Shown here piece after piece: positions 47,406 to 56,675 of a stretch of 64,000 bases of DNA; within the stretch, counting starts at the first letter, position 1, and each line of letters starts with the position of its first letter. Origin of the DNA: Caulobacter zeae (GTDB taxonomy: Bacteria; Pseudomonadota; Alphaproteobacteria; Caulobacterales; Caulobacteraceae); contig NZ_PJRS01000011.1 in NCBI RefSeq assembly GCF_002858925.1, forward strand, positions 1 through 64,000. Reading direction: 5' to 3'. The notes under the pieces were generated by a model. That model was not told the origin of the DNA. It was given only the letters and a program-made list of their open reading frames with translations, and searched no databases. The translations under genes and the position numbers were made by a program.

Positions 47406-48569
47406 ATGACCAGCCCCGCGCCCGTTTCCGTCAGCATCGACCCCGTCGAGCTCGCCCAGGCCCTGATCCGCCGCCCGTCCGTCACCCCCGCCGACGAGGG
47501 CGCGATGGACGTGTTGCAACGACAGCTGGAAGGCTTGGGCTTCACCTGCCGGCGCATGAAGTTCGGCGAGATCGAGAACCTCTACGCCAGGCGCGGGACC
47601 GCGCGGCCCAACCTCTGCTTCGCCGGCCACACCGACGTGGTGCCGGTGGGCGACGACGCGGCCTGGACCGCCGGGCCGTTTGAGGCGGAGATCAAGGACG
47701 GCGTGCTCTACGGCCGTGGCGCGGTCGACATGAAGTCGGCCATCGCCGCCTTCGTCTCGGCCGTGGCCCATACCGAGGAAGTCCCCGGCTCGATCAGCTT
47801 CCTGATCACCGGCGACGAGGAGGGCGTGGCCGAGGACGGCACGGTCAAGGTCGTCGAGGCCCTGGCCGCCGAGGGCGAGATCATCGACCACTGCATCGTC
47901 GGCGAGCCGACCAGCGCCAGCCTGCTGGGCGACATGGTCAAGATCGGCCGGCGCGGCAGCATCAACGCCTGGATCGCCGTCGACGGCCGCCAGGGCCACG
48001 TGGCCTATCCGCACCGCGCCGCCAACCCGATCCCGGTGATGGTCGACATCCTTTCGCGCCTGCAGGCCCGCGTGCTCGACGACGGCTACACCGGCTTCCA
48101 GCCGTCGAACCTGGAGGTGACCACGGTCGACGTCGGCAACCCGGCCACCAACGTGATCCCCGCCAGCGCCAAGGCGCGCATCAACATCCGCTTCAACCCG
48201 GCCCACAAGGGCAAGGATCTGGCCGCCTGGATCGAGCACGAGTGCCGCGAGGCCGCCGAGGGCTTCTCGGGCCGTGTCGAGGCCCTGTGCAAGATCAGCG
48301 GCGAGGCCTTCCTGACCGAGCCTGGCCCCTTCACCGACGTCATCGTCGGCGCCGTGGGCGACGCCACCGGTCGCGTGCCCGAGCTGTCGACCACCGGCGG
48401 CACCAGTGACGCGCGCTTCATCCGCGCCCTCTGCCCGGTGGTCGAGTTCGGCCTGGTGGGCTCGACCATGCACCAGGTCGACGAACGCGTGCCGGTGGAA
48501 GAGGTCCGCCAGCTGGCCGGCGCCTACACCGCCCTGATCCGGCGCTATTTCGAGGCGTTTTCGGGGTAA
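47406..48569 (+). CDS. dapE: Succinyl-diaminopimelate desuccinylase
   Basis: 387 residues from ATG 47406. The M20 peptidase metal motifs are present: [54 protein letters not shown], the His of [14 protein letters not shown], and [11 protein letters not shown] near the end. It removes succinate from N-succinyl-LL-diaminopimelate in the lysine/peptidoglycan pathway. dapD, an earlier step of the same succinylase branch, lies at 54.0 kb in this window. Confidence 0.95.
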   Translation: MTSPAPVSVSIDPVELAQALIRRPSVTPADEGAMDVLQRQLEGLGFTCRRMKFGEIENLYARRGTARPNLCFAGHTDVVPVGDDAAWTAGPFEAEIKDGVLYGRGAVDMKSAIAAFVSAVAHTEEVPGSISFLITGDEEGVAEDGTVKVVEALAAEGEIIDHCIVGEPTSASLLGDMVKIGRRGSINAWIAVDGRQGHVAYPHRAANPIPVMVDILSRLQARVLDDGYTGFQPSNLEVTTVDVGNPATNVIPASAKARINIRFNPAHKGKDLAAWIEHECREAAEGFSGRVEALCKISGEAFLTEPGPFTDVIVGAVGDATGRVPELSTTGGTSDARFIRALCPVVEFGLVGSTMHQVDERVPVEEVRQLAGAYTALIRRYFEAFSG

Positions 48570-48592
48570 CCCCATCCAGCACCCCAAAGGGT

Positions 48593-48733
48593 CGTCATCC
48601 CGGAAAGCCCGCAGGGCTTATCCGGGACCCAGGGGGACTGGGCGCAGCGCCTGGGTCTGCTATCGAAGGCGGCCGCCGCATCGTCGCTAGCCCCTGGCTC
48701 CCGGCTCTACGCTACGCTTCGGCCGGGATGACG
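48593..48733. repeat. Palindromic intergenic repeat, family B copy 2
   Basis: Terminal CGTCATCCCGG and CCGGGATGACG as in the copy at 43030, with an extra insert of about 38 bases in the centre. Internal pairs such as CGGAAAGCCCGCAGGGCTTA are kept. Confidence 0.85.
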
Positions 48734-48757
48734 AACTGAGGGGAGGACGTCGACGCC

Positions 48758-49678
48758 ATGAACGAGCTCTCCATCGACGAAGTCCTCGCCGAGGTCGCCG
48801 TGCTGGTGAAGCCGCACTTCGGCAAGGGCCGCGTGCCCGACTACATTCCCCAGCTCGCCACCGTGCCGGGCGCGAAGTTCGGCATGGCCGTGCGCACGGT
48901 CGACGGCGGCGAGCACGTGATCGGCGACGCCGACGAGGGCTTCTCGGTCCAGAGCATCACCAAGGTGCTGAGCCTTGGCCTGGCGCTCAACCGCATCGGC
49001 GACGAGGTCTGGACCCGCGTGGGCAAGGAGCCCTCGGGCACGCCGTTCAACCACCTGTCGCTGCTGGAGGCCGAGGGCGGCTTCCCGCGCAACCCGTTCA
49101 TCAACGCCGGCGCCCTGGCGGTGACCGACATCCTGCTGGACAAGGTGCGCGATCCCGCCGCCCTGGTCAGCGGCTTCGCAGGCTTTCTCGCCGACGGCCC
49201 GGTGGCGATCGACGAGGCGGTGGCCGCCTCCGAGCTCGACAACGCCTGGCAGAACCGCGCCATCGCCAACCTGATGCGCGGCAAGGGCACGGTGCGCCAC
49301 GATCCCGAGGCCGTGGTCGCCGCCTATTGCCGCCAATGCGCCCTGTCCATGAGCTGCCGCCAGCTGGCGCGGGCCTTCCTGCCGCTGGCGGCCGGCGGCT
49401 TCTCGCCGGTGGTCGAGGAGACCATCTTCCCCGAGCGCCTGACCCGGCGCCTCAACGCCCTGCTGCTGACCTGCGGCATCTACGACAGCGTCGGCAGCTT
49501 CGCCTACCGTGTCGGCCTGCCGGCCAAGAGCGGCGTCGGCGGCGGGATCGTCGCGGTGGTTCCCGGCAAGGCCACGGTCGCCGTCTGGTCCCCCGAACTC
49601 GACCGCTTCGGCACCTCGGTGGTCGGCGCCAGCGCGCTGGAGGCGTTCAGCCAGCTGACCAACTGCTCGGTGCTGTAG
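48758..49678 (+). CDS. glsA: Glutaminase (serine-dependent, GlsA type)
   Basis: 306 residues. The beta-lactamase-like glutaminase motifs are seen: GFSVQSITKVLSLGLAL (catalytic Ser and Lys), GGFPRNPFINAGALAVTDIL, and PAKSGVGGGIVAVVPGKA near the C-terminus. It hydrolyses glutamine to glutamate and ammonium in the cytoplasm. Together with gdhZ it provides a route from glutamine to 2-oxoglutarate, but no co-regulation is visible. It follows a family B repeat. Confidence 0.95.
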   Translation: MNELSIDEVLAEVAVLVKPHFGKGRVPDYIPQLATVPGAKFGMAVRTVDGGEHVIGDADEGFSVQSITKVLSLGLALNRIGDEVWTRVGKEPSGTPFNHLSLLEAEGGFPRNPFINAGALAVTDILLDKVRDPAALVSGFAGFLADGPVAIDEAVAASELDNAWQNRAIANLMRGKGTVRHDPEAVVAAYCRQCALSMSCRQLARAFLPLAAGGFSPVVEETIFPERLTRRLNALLLTCGIYDSVGSFAYRVGLPAKSGVGGGIVAVVPGKATVAVWSPELDRFGTSVVGASALEAFSQLTNCSVL

Positions 49679-49689
49679 GGCGGGGAAGG

Positions 49690-49792
49690 CCCCCTCCGGC
49701 CCTCCGGGCCACCTCCCCCAGAGGGGGAGGATCTATCGCGGCGCAGATGCTCCCCCTCTGGGGGAGCTGTCGCGGAGCGACTGAGGGGGTTT
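49690..49792. repeat. Palindromic intergenic repeat, family C copy 2
   Basis: CCCCCTCCGGCCCTCCGGGC with ACCTCCCCCAGAGGGGGAGG at the left, and ATGCTCCCCCTCTGGGGGAG with CTGTCGCGGAGCGACTGAGG at the right. The order is inverted compared with the copy at 30264. Confidence 0.85.
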
Positions 49793-49799
49793 TCGGCCT

Positions 49800-49813
49800 T
49801 TGACCCAGATCAA
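49800..49813 (+). promoter_or_regulatory. FixK/FNR-type binding site (anaerobox)
   Basis: TTGACCCAGATCAA matches the FNR/FixK consensus TTGAY-N4-RTCAA at all ten fixed positions. If the site is centred at -41.5, transcription would start near 49848, about 20 bases before ATG 49868. That gives control of the small membrane protein by low oxygen through FixK. Confidence 0.7.
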
Positions 49814-49867
49814 GGCGGCCCTCTGCGCACCGACGCAACCTCCATGCGTTCCCCGATGGAGCCCGCC

Positions 49868-49975
49868 ATGCCGATCGCCCAGCTCGCCTATCTCGGTTTT
49901 GTCCTCGCCGCCTTCGGCGTGTTCATGCTGGCGCTGGGGTCGGTCTGGATCGCCGAGCGGCTGTCGGACGACTGA
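49868..49975 (+). CDS. 35-residue membrane micropeptide downstream of a FixK/FNR box
   Basis: MPIAQLAYLGFVLAAFGVFM followed by LALGSVWIAERLSDD. One hydrophobic helix of about 22 residues with a short acidic C-terminus. GGAG 6-7 bases upstream favours ATG 49868 over the in-frame ATG at 49856. Size and control by a FixK/FNR box resemble small subunits of microaerobic oxidases (CydX or CcoQ-like), but no oxidase gene is adjacent, so the partner is unknown. The short length limits confidence. Confidence 0.65.
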   Translation: MPIAQLAYLGFVLAAFGVFMLALGSVWIAERLSDD

Positions 49976-50099
49976 CGCTATCGCGAGCCCCGGTCCCCTC
50001 CACCCCGGGGCTTTCGTCCGGAGGCCGATGTCGGTCGGTCTTCGGTTCCTCGCGGCCTTCGCCGGATGTCGAGCCGGCGAGGGCCGCGGGCCCTTGCCT

Positions 50100-50843
50100 T
50101 CAGTCCTCGTAGCCCACGCCCACCAGGTATAGCCCGTCGGCCGGAGCCACCGGCCCGCAGGCGCGGCGGTCCCTGGCCTCCAGGGCCTTCCGGACGTCGC
50201 CGACGGCCCAGCGGCCCGCGCCCACCTCGACCAGCGTGCCGGTCATCGACCGCACCTGGCGATGGAGGAACGAGCGCGCCTCGAAGTCGAGGTGGATCTC
50301 CTCGCCCACCGGCCGCACGCGGGCCACGTCGAGGGTCTTCATCGGGCTCTGGGCCTGGCAGTGCATGTCGCGGAAGGTGGTGAAGTCGTGCAGGCCGACG
50401 AGGGCCTGGGCCGCCGCATGCATGGCCTCGTGGTCGAGGTCCTTCTTCATGTGCCAGACCTTGCCCTTGTCGAGGGCAGGCGGGGCGCGGCGGTTGAGGA
50501 TCCGGTAGAGGTAGCGCCGCTCGTTGGCCGAGAACCGCGCGTGCCAGCCCTCGGGCGCCATCTGCGCGTCCAGGATCGACACCGCCTCGCGGGTCAGGTG
50601 GGCGTTCAGGGCGTTCATCACCGTCTGGGCCGGCCAGTCGCGCTCGAGGTCGACATGCACCACCTGGCCCGTGGCATGCACGCCGGTGTCGGTGCGGCCG
50701 GCCGCGGCGATGCGCAGTTCCTGGCCGGAGAAGGCCTTCACCGCCGCCTCGATCGCCCCCTGCACGCTGGGCAGGGTCGCCTGGGCCTGGAAGCCCGAAT
50801 AGGGACGGCCGTCATACTCGACGAGGAGGCGGTAGCGGGGCAT
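50100..50843 (-). CDS. truA: tRNA pseudouridine(38-40) synthase
   Basis: 247 residues. The catalytic motif [18 protein letters not shown] carries the nucleophilic Asp. [20 protein letters not shown] is the typical N-terminus, and [20 protein letters not shown] is the conserved C-terminal region. It modifies uridines 38-40 in the anticodon arm of many tRNAs. Its ATG overlaps the stop of fmt (TGATG). Confidence 0.95.
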   Translation of the reverse strand: MPRYRLLVEYDGRPYSGFQAQATLPSVQGAIEAAVKAFSGQELRIAAAGRTDTGVHATGQVVHVDLERDWPAQTVMNALNAHLTREAVSILDAQMAPEGWHARFSANERRYLYRILNRRAPPALDKGKVWHMKKDLDHEAMHAAAQALVGLHDFTTFRDMHCQAQSPMKTLDVARVRPVGEEIHLDFEARSFLHRQVRSMTGTLVEVGAGRWAVGDVRKALEARDRRACGPVAPADGLYLVGVGYED

Positions 50844-51769
50844 CAGGCCAGGACCGTCCCGGCCGCCAGCGGGAAGCCGCGCACGAAGACCTCGGCCTCC
50901 TGCACGCCCTTGCCCTCGCGCTGGGCCTTCAGCAGGCGGACGGCGCCTTCACCGCAGGCGACCAGCAGGGCGTCGTCGAGCACCGCGCCCGGCGCGCCTT
51001 CCGCGTCCTCCACCTTCGACAGCAGGGCCTTCACCCGCACCGGAACCTTGTCGGACGGAGCCTCGAACCAGGCGCCGGGGAAGGGCGACAGGCCGCGGAT
51101 ATGACGGTCGACCTCGGCGGCGGGGCGGCTCCAGTCGATGCGGGCCTCGGCCGGCTTGATCTTCTTGGCGTAGGTGACGCCGTCCTCGCTCTGCGGGGTC
51201 TCGACCGCGCCGCCGCGCTCGATGGCGGCCAGGGCCACGGGCAGCAGGCGGGCGCCGACGGCCGCCAGGCGGTCGTGCAGGCTGGCCACCGTGTCCAGCG
51301 CGTCGATGCGCACGCTCTCCGACAGCAGCACCGGGCCCTCGTCGAGGCCTTCGCTCATCCGCATCACCTGGACGCCCGTCACGGGATCCCCGGCCATGAT
51401 CGCCCGCTGGATCGGGGCCGCGCCCCGCCAGCGGGGCAGCAGGCTGGCATGCAGGTTGAAGCAGCCCAGCCTGGGCGCCTCCAGCACGTCCTTCACGAGG
51501 ATCTGGCCGAAGGCGACGACGACCGCGGCGTCGAGATCCAGCGCCTGGAAGGCCTCGATCTCCTCAGGGGTCTTCATCGAGACCGGCGTGCGCACCGGCA
51601 GCCCCAGGCCGTCGGCGAAGGCGTGGACCGGCGAGGGCTTCAGCTCCTGGCCGCGACCGCGCGGGGCGGGCGGCTGGGAATATACGGCGACTATCTCGTG
51701 GCCGCTGGCGACCAGCTCGGCCAGGCAGGCGACGGCGAAATCGGGAGTTCCGAGGAAGGCGATGCGCAT
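50843..51769 (-). CDS. fmt: Methionyl-tRNA formyltransferase
   Basis: 308 residues. The catalytic triad region is [20 protein letters not shown] (Asn, His), with the Asp in the following loop ([14 protein letters not shown]). The N-terminal Rossmann fold is [20 protein letters not shown] and the C-terminal OB-type domain carries [13 protein letters not shown]. It formylates initiator Met-tRNA using 10-formyl-tetrahydrofolate. It is the upstream partner of truA; the usual def gene is not present here. Confidence 0.95.
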   Translation of the reverse strand: MRIAFLGTPDFAVACLAELVASGHEIVAVYSQPPAPRGRGQELKPSPVHAFADGLGLPVRTPVSMKTPEEIEAFQALDLDAAVVVAFGQILVKDVLEAPRLGCFNLHASLLPRWRGAAPIQRAIMAGDPVTGVQVMRMSEGLDEGPVLLSESVRIDALDTVASLHDRLAAVGARLLPVALAAIERGGAVETPQSEDGVTYAKKIKPAEARIDWSRPAAEVDRHIRGLSPFPGAWFEAPSDKVPVRVKALLSKVEDAEGAPGAVLDDALLVACGEGAVRLLKAQREGKGVQEAEVFVRGFPLAAGTVLA

Positions 51770-51824
51770 GGCGGGGGTTTAGCGGTCGGAAGGCCCGGGG
51801 GAAAGCCGTGCGGGCGCCAGAGTC

Positions 51825-51850
51825 GGAACCTCGACCTTGGCCGCGCCGTT
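51825..51850 (+). promoter_or_regulatory. EcfG/SigT-type promoter of the LEA-like lipoprotein gene
   Basis: GGAAC at 51825-51829, a 17-base spacer, CGTT at 51847-51850. It exactly fits the SigT consensus. The -10 is about 57 bases before ATG 51907 and points toward it. Confidence 0.7.
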
Positions 51851-51906
51851 CTCTGCTCGACCTGTACCAACCAAGATCGTCGCCAAGATCGTCGGAGGAA
51901 CACCAG

Positions 51907-52263
51907 ATGCGCACCCTCGCCCTGATCGCCGTCTCGGCCCTGGCCCTGTCGGCCGCCGCCTGCTCGGACCAGCACGCCCAGCAGATCAAGGAAGGCGCCA
52001 GCGCCGCCGGCCAGGACATCAAGGACGCCGCCAACGAGATCAAGAACGATCCGGACGTCAAGGAAGCCGGCACGGCGCTGAAGGAAAGCAGCAAGGAGAC
52101 CGCCGCCGAGCTGAAGGCCGCCGCGGGCGACGCCGTCGACGCGGCCAAGGTGGCCGGCGCCAAGGCCGGCGACGCCGCCCAGGAAGCCGGCAAGGACATC
52201 ACCCGCGAGAGCAAGGAAGCCGGCTCGGCCGCCAAGAAGGAAGTCCACGAGGCCACCCGCTAG
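51907..52263 (+). CDS. LEA/apolipophorin-like helical lipoprotein, predicted SigT-controlled
   Basis: 118 residues with GGAGGAA 8-9 bases upstream. The signal peptide ends in a lipobox (ALALSAAACSDQ, lipidated Cys19). The rest is a single long amphipathic pattern of Ala, Lys, Glu and Asp repeats (KDAANEIKNDPDVKEAGTAL, then AGDAVDAAKVAGAKAGDAAQ and KDITRESKEAG). It is like late-embryogenesis-abundant proteins or YtxH/CsbD-type stress proteins. It should be anchored to a membrane and be poorly folded until stressed or membrane-bound. The exact EcfG/SigT-type promoter fits such a stress role. Confidence 0.8.
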   Translation: MRTLALIAVSALALSAAACSDQHAQQIKEGASAAGQDIKDAANEIKNDPDVKEAGTALKESSKETAAELKAAAGDAVDAAKVAGAKAGDAAQEAGKDITRESKEAGSAAKKEVHEATR

Positions 52264-52271
52264 GGGTGGCC

Positions 52272-52721
52272 TTAGCGCCGCGCGGGTTCGGCGCCGTAGC
52301 GGTTGTCGCCCCGCGTGCCGCGCAGGAAGCCCAGCTCCACCCACGCCCAGATCGACAGGGCCAGGGCCGCCAGGGCCAGCAGCGGCGCGGCCAGGATCAG
52401 CACGGAGTCGCCCGCGTAGAGCCCGCTGGCCAGGCCGCTGAGCACATAGGGGCCGACGGCGAAGACCGCCATCCACCAGGCCGTCTTGCCCCGGTCGTGC
52501 AGGCGGCGCACCGCCACGCAGACGCCGGCCGCCAGCACCGGCAGGAACAGCAGGCATGGAACCGCGCCCAGCCAGCCGCCGGCCTGGGTGGCCAGCACCG
52601 TCAGGGTCAGCACCAGGGCGGTGGCCAGGGCCAGCCCGACCTGGGCGCGCCAGTAGTCCAGCCGCGAGGCGCGGCCGGAGATGGCGAAGACCGGCTTCAG
52701 CTTGTCGACAAGGCCCCTCAT
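52272..52721 (-). CDS. DUF805 family membrane protein
   Basis: 149 residues with four spans. The DUF805 opening is seen as ISGRASRLDYWRAQVGLALA. CVAVRRLHDRGKTAWWMAVF is the R-R-L-H-D-x-x-x-S/T-x-W-W motif of the family. No function is established; it is the last gene of a likely operon with the LRR-kinase (27-base gap) and dapD. Confidence 0.88.
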   Translation of the reverse strand: MRGLVDKLKPVFAISGRASRLDYWRAQVGLALATALVLTLTVLATQAGGWLGAVPCLLFLPVLAAGVCVAVRRLHDRGKTAWWMAVFAVGPYVLSGLASGLYAGDSVLILAAPLLALAALALSIWAWVELGFLRGTRGDNRYGAEPARR

Positions 52722-52748
52722 CGGGACACTAGAGCCTTTCCGGCGTGA

Positions 52749-54032
52749 TCAGGAAAGGGCGGACAGGACCGCGGCCATCGACGGGCGCGCCGCGCCGTCG
52801 GGCTGGACGCAGGCCGCCTCCAGCGCGCGCAGGGCGGCTGGAACTTCGCCGTCGACCACGCGGTCCAGCAGCTCGCCCAGCAGCAGGCCGAAGGCCCGCA
52901 CGTCCAGCGGCGTCCAGCGGCCCTCCTCGCCGGCCGGCAGGAACGCCGCCGCGCCGAAGTCGCTGAGCACGGCCGCGCCCATGTCGCCATCCCACAGCAC
53001 GTTGTGGGCGTAGAGGTCGCCATGCTGCAAACCTCGGCCGTGCAGGTGGGCCGCGCCGGCGGCCACGTCGCGGGCGATGCGGCGGGCTGTGTCGAGCGGG
53101 AAGGCCTGGTCGGGAGTATAGACGTCGCGGCTGCAGCTCTGCGCGCTGGGCGGACCGGCCATGACGCGCCAGCTTTCCGGCAGCAGCGGCATCAGCAGGC
53201 CATCGGCGCCGTCGGGATGCCCCTCGATCCGGCCCAGGGCGCCCGTCAGGTTCGGATGCTCGCCGGCGGCGAGGCACGCGGCCATCTCGCGCTCGGGCAG
53301 GCCGTCGCTGGTCATGGTCCCGCGAAACAGCTTCAAGGCGGCCGGGCGATCGTTCCAGGCGGTCTCGAAGACGTCGCCCGAGGCGCCGCGCCCCAGCGGG
53401 CGGCCCAGCGACAGCGTGTTCCAGGCGACAGGCGGGGCGGCGGCTCCCGTCGCGGTGTCGAACGGATTGCCGGCCCAGGCCAGCCAGGCCAGCGCCGGCA
53501 GCTGCGCCAGCCAGCCGGGCAGGGCTTCGAAGCGGTTGGCGGCGATGCGCAGCAGTTCCAGGCTCGACGCCTGGCCCAGGCTTTCGGGCAGGGCCGACAG
53601 GCGGTTGCCGGCCAGCATCACCTTCTGCAACCGCGGGCGTTCGCCCAGCGCATCCGGCAGCGTCTCGATGCGGTTGTCGGTCAGGGTCAGCCAGCGCAGG
53701 GCCGGCGACAGGGCTTCGCCGGGGATCGTCTCGATCCCGCAGCCGCGAAAGCCGACCTGGCCCAGGGCCGGCAGGTCGCCCAGGACCTCCGGCAGCGCGC
53801 GGAACGGCGCGCCGGACGCGAACACCACCTTCAGGCGGGTCAGGCGGGAAAAGTCGTGGGGCAGGGCGCGGATGCCGGTGGCGCCGATATCCAGCACCTC
53901 CAGCGTGTCGGCCAGGGCGAAGACCTCCGGCGGGACCTCGGCGAGGTCGGCGCCGGAAAGGTCCAGCCGCGTCGCGCCGGCCAGGTCGCCGGCGCGCAGG
54001 GCGGCCAGGGTTTCAGTCTTGGCCGCCCCCAT
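52749..54032 (-). CDS. Leucine-rich repeat protein kinase
   Basis: 427 residues. Residues 15-190 form about seven short LRRs (L-x-x-L-x-L-x-x-N-x-I/L pattern, such as LTLTDNRIETLPDALGERPR). A eukaryotic-like kinase domain follows, with glycine loop LGRGASGDVF (residue 213), K234 in AALKLFRG, catalytic HGDLYAHNVLW (D339, N344) and D358 in LSDFGAAAF. All core catalytic residues are present; HGD replaces HRD. No membrane span or signal peptide, so it is cytoplasmic. Start is 7 bases after the dapD stop. This bacterial LRR-plus-kinase form is uncommon; the substrate is unknown. Confidence 0.9.
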   Translation of the reverse strand: MGAAKTETLAALRAGDLAGATRLDLSGADLAEVPPEVFALADTLEVLDIGATGIRALPHDFSRLTRLKVVFASGAPFRALPEVLGDLPALGQVGFRGCGIETIPGEALSPALRWLTLTDNRIETLPDALGERPRLQKVMLAGNRLSALPESLGQASSLELLRIAANRFEALPGWLAQLPALAWLAWAGNPFDTATGAAAPPVAWNTLSLGRPLGRGASGDVFETAWNDRPAALKLFRGTMTSDGLPEREMAACLAAGEHPNLTGALGRIEGHPDGADGLLMPLLPESWRVMAGPPSAQSCSRDVYTPDQAFPLDTARRIARDVAAGAAHLHGRGLQHGDLYAHNVLWDGDMGAAVLSDFGAAAFLPAGEEGRWTPLDVRAFGLLLGELLDRVVDGEVPAALRALEAACVQPDGAARPSMAAVLSALS

Positions 54033-54039
54033 TGCGCGA

Positions 54040-54885
54040 TCAGTCGCGCAGCAGGTCGTTGATCGAGGTCTTCGAGCGGGTCTGGGCGTCGACCGTCTTG
54101 ACGATCACGGCGCAGTAGAGGCTCGGGCCACCGTTCTTGTCGGGCAGGCTGCCCGGCACCACGACGCTGTAGGGCGGCACCTTGCCGACGTGGATCTCGC
54201 CGGTCTTGCGGTCGATGATCTTGGTCGAGGCCGACAGGTAGACGCCCATCGACAGCACGCTGCCTTCGCCGACGACCACGCCTTCGACGACTTCCGAGCG
54301 GGCGCCGATGAAGCAGTTGTCCTCGATGATGGTCGGGTTGGCCTGCAGGGGCTCCAGCACGCCGCCGATGCCGACGCCGCCCGACAGGTGGACGTGCTTG
54401 CCGATCTGGGCGCACGAGCCGACCGTCACCCAGGTGTCGACCATGGTGCCCTCGTCGACGAAGGCGCCGATGTTCACGAACGACGGCATCAGGATGACGT
54501 TCTTGGCCACGTGCGAGCCGCGGCGGACGATGGCGCCCGGCACCGCGCGGAAGCCGGCGGCCTCGAACTGCGGGGCTTCCCAGCCGTCGAACTTGTTGGG
54601 CACCTTGTCCCACCACGGACCCACGCCGCCGCCGAGCGTGCCGGCGCGCATCACGCTGTTGGGGTTCAGGCGGAACGACAGCAGCACGGCCTTCTTCAGC
54701 CACTGGTGGGTGGTCCACGCGCCGTCGATCTTTTCCGACACGCGGGCCTTGCCGCTGTCGAGCAGCAGCAGGGCTTCCTCCACGGCGGTGCGCACCGGGC
54801 CGGTGGTGGCGGTCGAGACGCCGTCGCGGGCTTCCCAGGCGGCTTCGATCTCGGTCTGGAGGTCGGCGAGGGGGAGGGCGGTCAT
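54040..54885 (-). CDS. dapD: Tetrahydrodipicolinate N-succinyltransferase
   Basis: 281 residues. A left-handed beta-helix with hexapeptide repeats ([40 protein letters not shown]) carries [20 protein letters not shown]. The N-terminal helical domain includes [20 protein letters not shown] and SFRLNPN. It transfers succinate from succinyl-CoA to tetrahydrodipicolinate in the lysine/DAP pathway. Its ATG overlaps the stop of the HAD gene (ATGA). Confidence 0.95.
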   Translation of the reverse strand: MTALPLADLQTEIEAAWEARDGVSTATTGPVRTAVEEALLLLDSGKARVSEKIDGAWTTHQWLKKAVLLSFRLNPNSVMRAGTLGGGVGPWWDKVPNKFDGWEAPQFEAAGFRAVPGAIVRRGSHVAKNVILMPSFVNIGAFVDEGTMVDTWVTVGSCAQIGKHVHLSGGVGIGGVLEPLQANPTIIEDNCFIGARSEVVEGVVVGEGSVLSMGVYLSASTKIIDRKTGEIHVGKVPPYSVVVPGSLPDKNGGPSLYCAVIVKTVDAQTRSKTSINDLLRD

Positions 54886-55547
54886 GCGTGGGTTCCCTTC
54901 AGGCGCGCCGAGCTCAGGAACCCGGCGAGGTCGTTGGTGCGGTGATGGACGTGTTCGGAGGTCGAGGCGGCCGCATGGGCGCCGACCAGGACGGTGGTCA
55001 TGCCCAGTCGCGCGGCGGGCACGAGGTTCTTCTCGCTGTCCTCGAAGAAGGCCGTGGCCGGCGGATCGATGGCGTGCAGCTTGGTGATCTTGTCGAAGGT
55101 CGCCAGCGAGGGCTTGGGGATGTAGTCGGCCGTCTCGATGGCGAAGACGTCCTGGAACATCGCGCGCAGCCCCAGGTGAGCCAGCACCCGCTCGGCGTGG
55201 CCCAGCGAACCGTTGGTGAACACCAGCCGGCGGCCGGGCAGGGCGGCGATGGCGTCATGCAGCGCCTGGTCGGGGACCAGGTTCTCCATCGACACGTCGT
55301 GCACCTCCTCCAGGAACTGGGCGGGGTCCATGCCGTGATAGGTCATCAGCCCGGCCAGGGTGGTGCCGTGCTCGAGGTAGTATTTCTTCTGCAAGGCCCG
55401 GGCCTCTTCGCGGGGCAGGCCCGTGAAGCGCTCGACGAAGTCGGTCATCCGGCCCTCGATCAGGCCCATGAACTGGGTCTCGGCCGGATAGAGGGTGTTG
55501 TCGAGGTCGAACAGCCAGGTGTCGACGTGGGTGAGGTCGATGGTCAT
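54882..55547 (-). CDS. HAD-family pyrimidine 5'-nucleotidase-like phosphatase
   Basis: 221 residues from ATG 55547. HAD motif I is [18 protein letters not shown] (the two Asp), motif II is [15 protein letters not shown], motif III is [15 protein letters not shown], and motif IV is [18 protein letters not shown]. The DNTLYP opening and length match the SDT1/PYNP nucleotidase group. It shares ATGA with dapD, so the two are translationally coupled. The substrate is most likely a pyrimidine nucleotide, with a pathway phosphatase role possible. Confidence 0.88.
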   Translation of the reverse strand: MTIDLTHVDTWLFDLDNTLYPAETQFMGLIEGRMTDFVERFTGLPREEARALQKKYYLEHGTTLAGLMTYHGMDPAQFLEEVHDVSMENLVPDQALHDAIAALPGRRLVFTNGSLGHAERVLAHLGLRAMFQDVFAIETADYIPKPSLATFDKITKLHAIDPPATAFFEDSEKNLVPAARLGMTTVLVGAHAAASTSEHVHHRTNDLAGFLSSARLKGTHA

Positions 55548-55555
55548 GGCTGGAA

Positions 55556-55676
55556 CCTCCCCCTGTGGGGGAGGCGATCGCGGAGCGATCGGAGGGAGGA
55601 GGGACCTTGGCGCGGCGGCGGCTGAAAACGGCCCCCCTCCGGCCCTTCGGGCCACCTCCCCCAGAGGGGGAGGATC
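55556..55676. repeat. Palindromic intergenic repeat, family C copy 3
   Basis: ACCTCCCCCTGTGGGGGAGG with CGATCGCGGAGCGATCGGAG at the left and CCCCCTCCGGCCCTTCGGGC with CACCTCCCCCAGAGGGGGAG at the right, related to the copies at 30264 and 49690. Confidence 0.85.
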
Positions 55677-55683
55677 CTGTCGA

Positions 55684-56598
55684 TCATTTCGAGATCAGCG
55701 TGCCCGCGCCGTGCTCGCTGAACAGTTCGACCAGCATGGCGTGCGGGCGGCGGCCATCGAGGATGACCACGGCCTCGACGCCGCTCTCCACGGCGTGGAT
55801 GGCGTTCTCGAGCTTGGGGATCATGCCGCCGGTGGCGACGCCGTCGGCGATCAGCTGGCGGGCCTGCTCGATCGTCATCTCGCGGATCAGCTCGCCATTG
55901 GCGTCGAGCACGCCCTTGATGTCGGTCAGCATCAGCATCCGCTTGGCCTTCAGCGCGCCCGCGAGCGCTCCGGCGACCGTGTCGGCGTTGATGTTGAAGG
56001 TCTCGCCCTGCTCGGACACGCCGATCGGGGCGATCACCGGGATGTAGTCGGTTTCCGAGGTCAGCAGGGCCTGGATCAGGTGCGGGTCGACCTTGGTCGG
56101 CTCGCCCACGAAGCCCAGGTCGACGGCCTGCTCGATGTTGCTGTCCGGATCCTTCTTGGTCCGGGTCACCTTCTCGGCGGTGATCAGGCGGGCGTCCTTG
56201 CCTGACAGGCCCACGCCGCGCACGTCGGCTTCGGCGCCGGCCTGGGTGATCCAGTTGGCGATTTCCTTGTTGATGGCCCCCGACAGGACCATCTCGGCCA
56301 CTTCCATGGTGGCTTCGTCGGTGACGCGCAGGCCGTCGATGAAGGTCGACTTCACACCGGCCTTGTCGAGCATGCGGCTGATCTGCGGACCGCCGCCGTG
56401 GACCACCACGGGATGCACGCCCAGGAGCTTCAGCAGCACGGCGTCGGCGGCGAACAGCTTGGCCACCTCTTCCTGGCCCATGGCGTGGCCGCCGTATTTG
56501 ATCACGACCGTCTCGCGGTCGTAGATCTGGATATAGGGCAGGGCCTCGGCCAAAGTCTTGGCGGTGGCCCAGCCAGCTTCCTCGGCGACATTGGTCAA
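55684..56598 (-). CDS. argB: Acetylglutamate kinase
   Basis: 304 residues from a TTG start at 56598 (TTG-ACC-AAT). The ATP/acetylglutamate motifs are [40 protein letters not shown], and [20 protein letters not shown] followed by [14 protein letters not shown]. It phosphorylates N-acetylglutamate in arginine synthesis. An AGGA about 10 bases upstream supports the TTG; no in-frame ATG exists near the conserved N-terminus. Confidence 0.94.
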   Translation of the reverse strand: MTNVAEEAGWATAKTLAEALPYIQIYDRETVVIKYGGHAMGQEEVAKLFAADAVLLKLLGVHPVVVHGGGPQISRMLDKAGVKSTFIDGLRVTDEATMEVAEMVLSGAINKEIANWITQAGAEADVRGVGLSGKDARLITAEKVTRTKKDPDSNIEQAVDLGFVGEPTKVDPHLIQALLTSETDYIPVIAPIGVSEQGETFNINADTVAGALAGALKAKRMLMLTDIKGVLDANGELIREMTIEQARQLIADGVATGGMIPKLENAIHAVESGVEAVVILDGRRPHAMLVELFSEHGAGTLISK

Positions 56599-56675
56599 AG
56601 GCGGTGGTCCTGGTGCGCGAAAATAGGCGCGCCTCGATAGCGGACCCCGCCCCCCCTGTCACCCTTTGACTAGGT

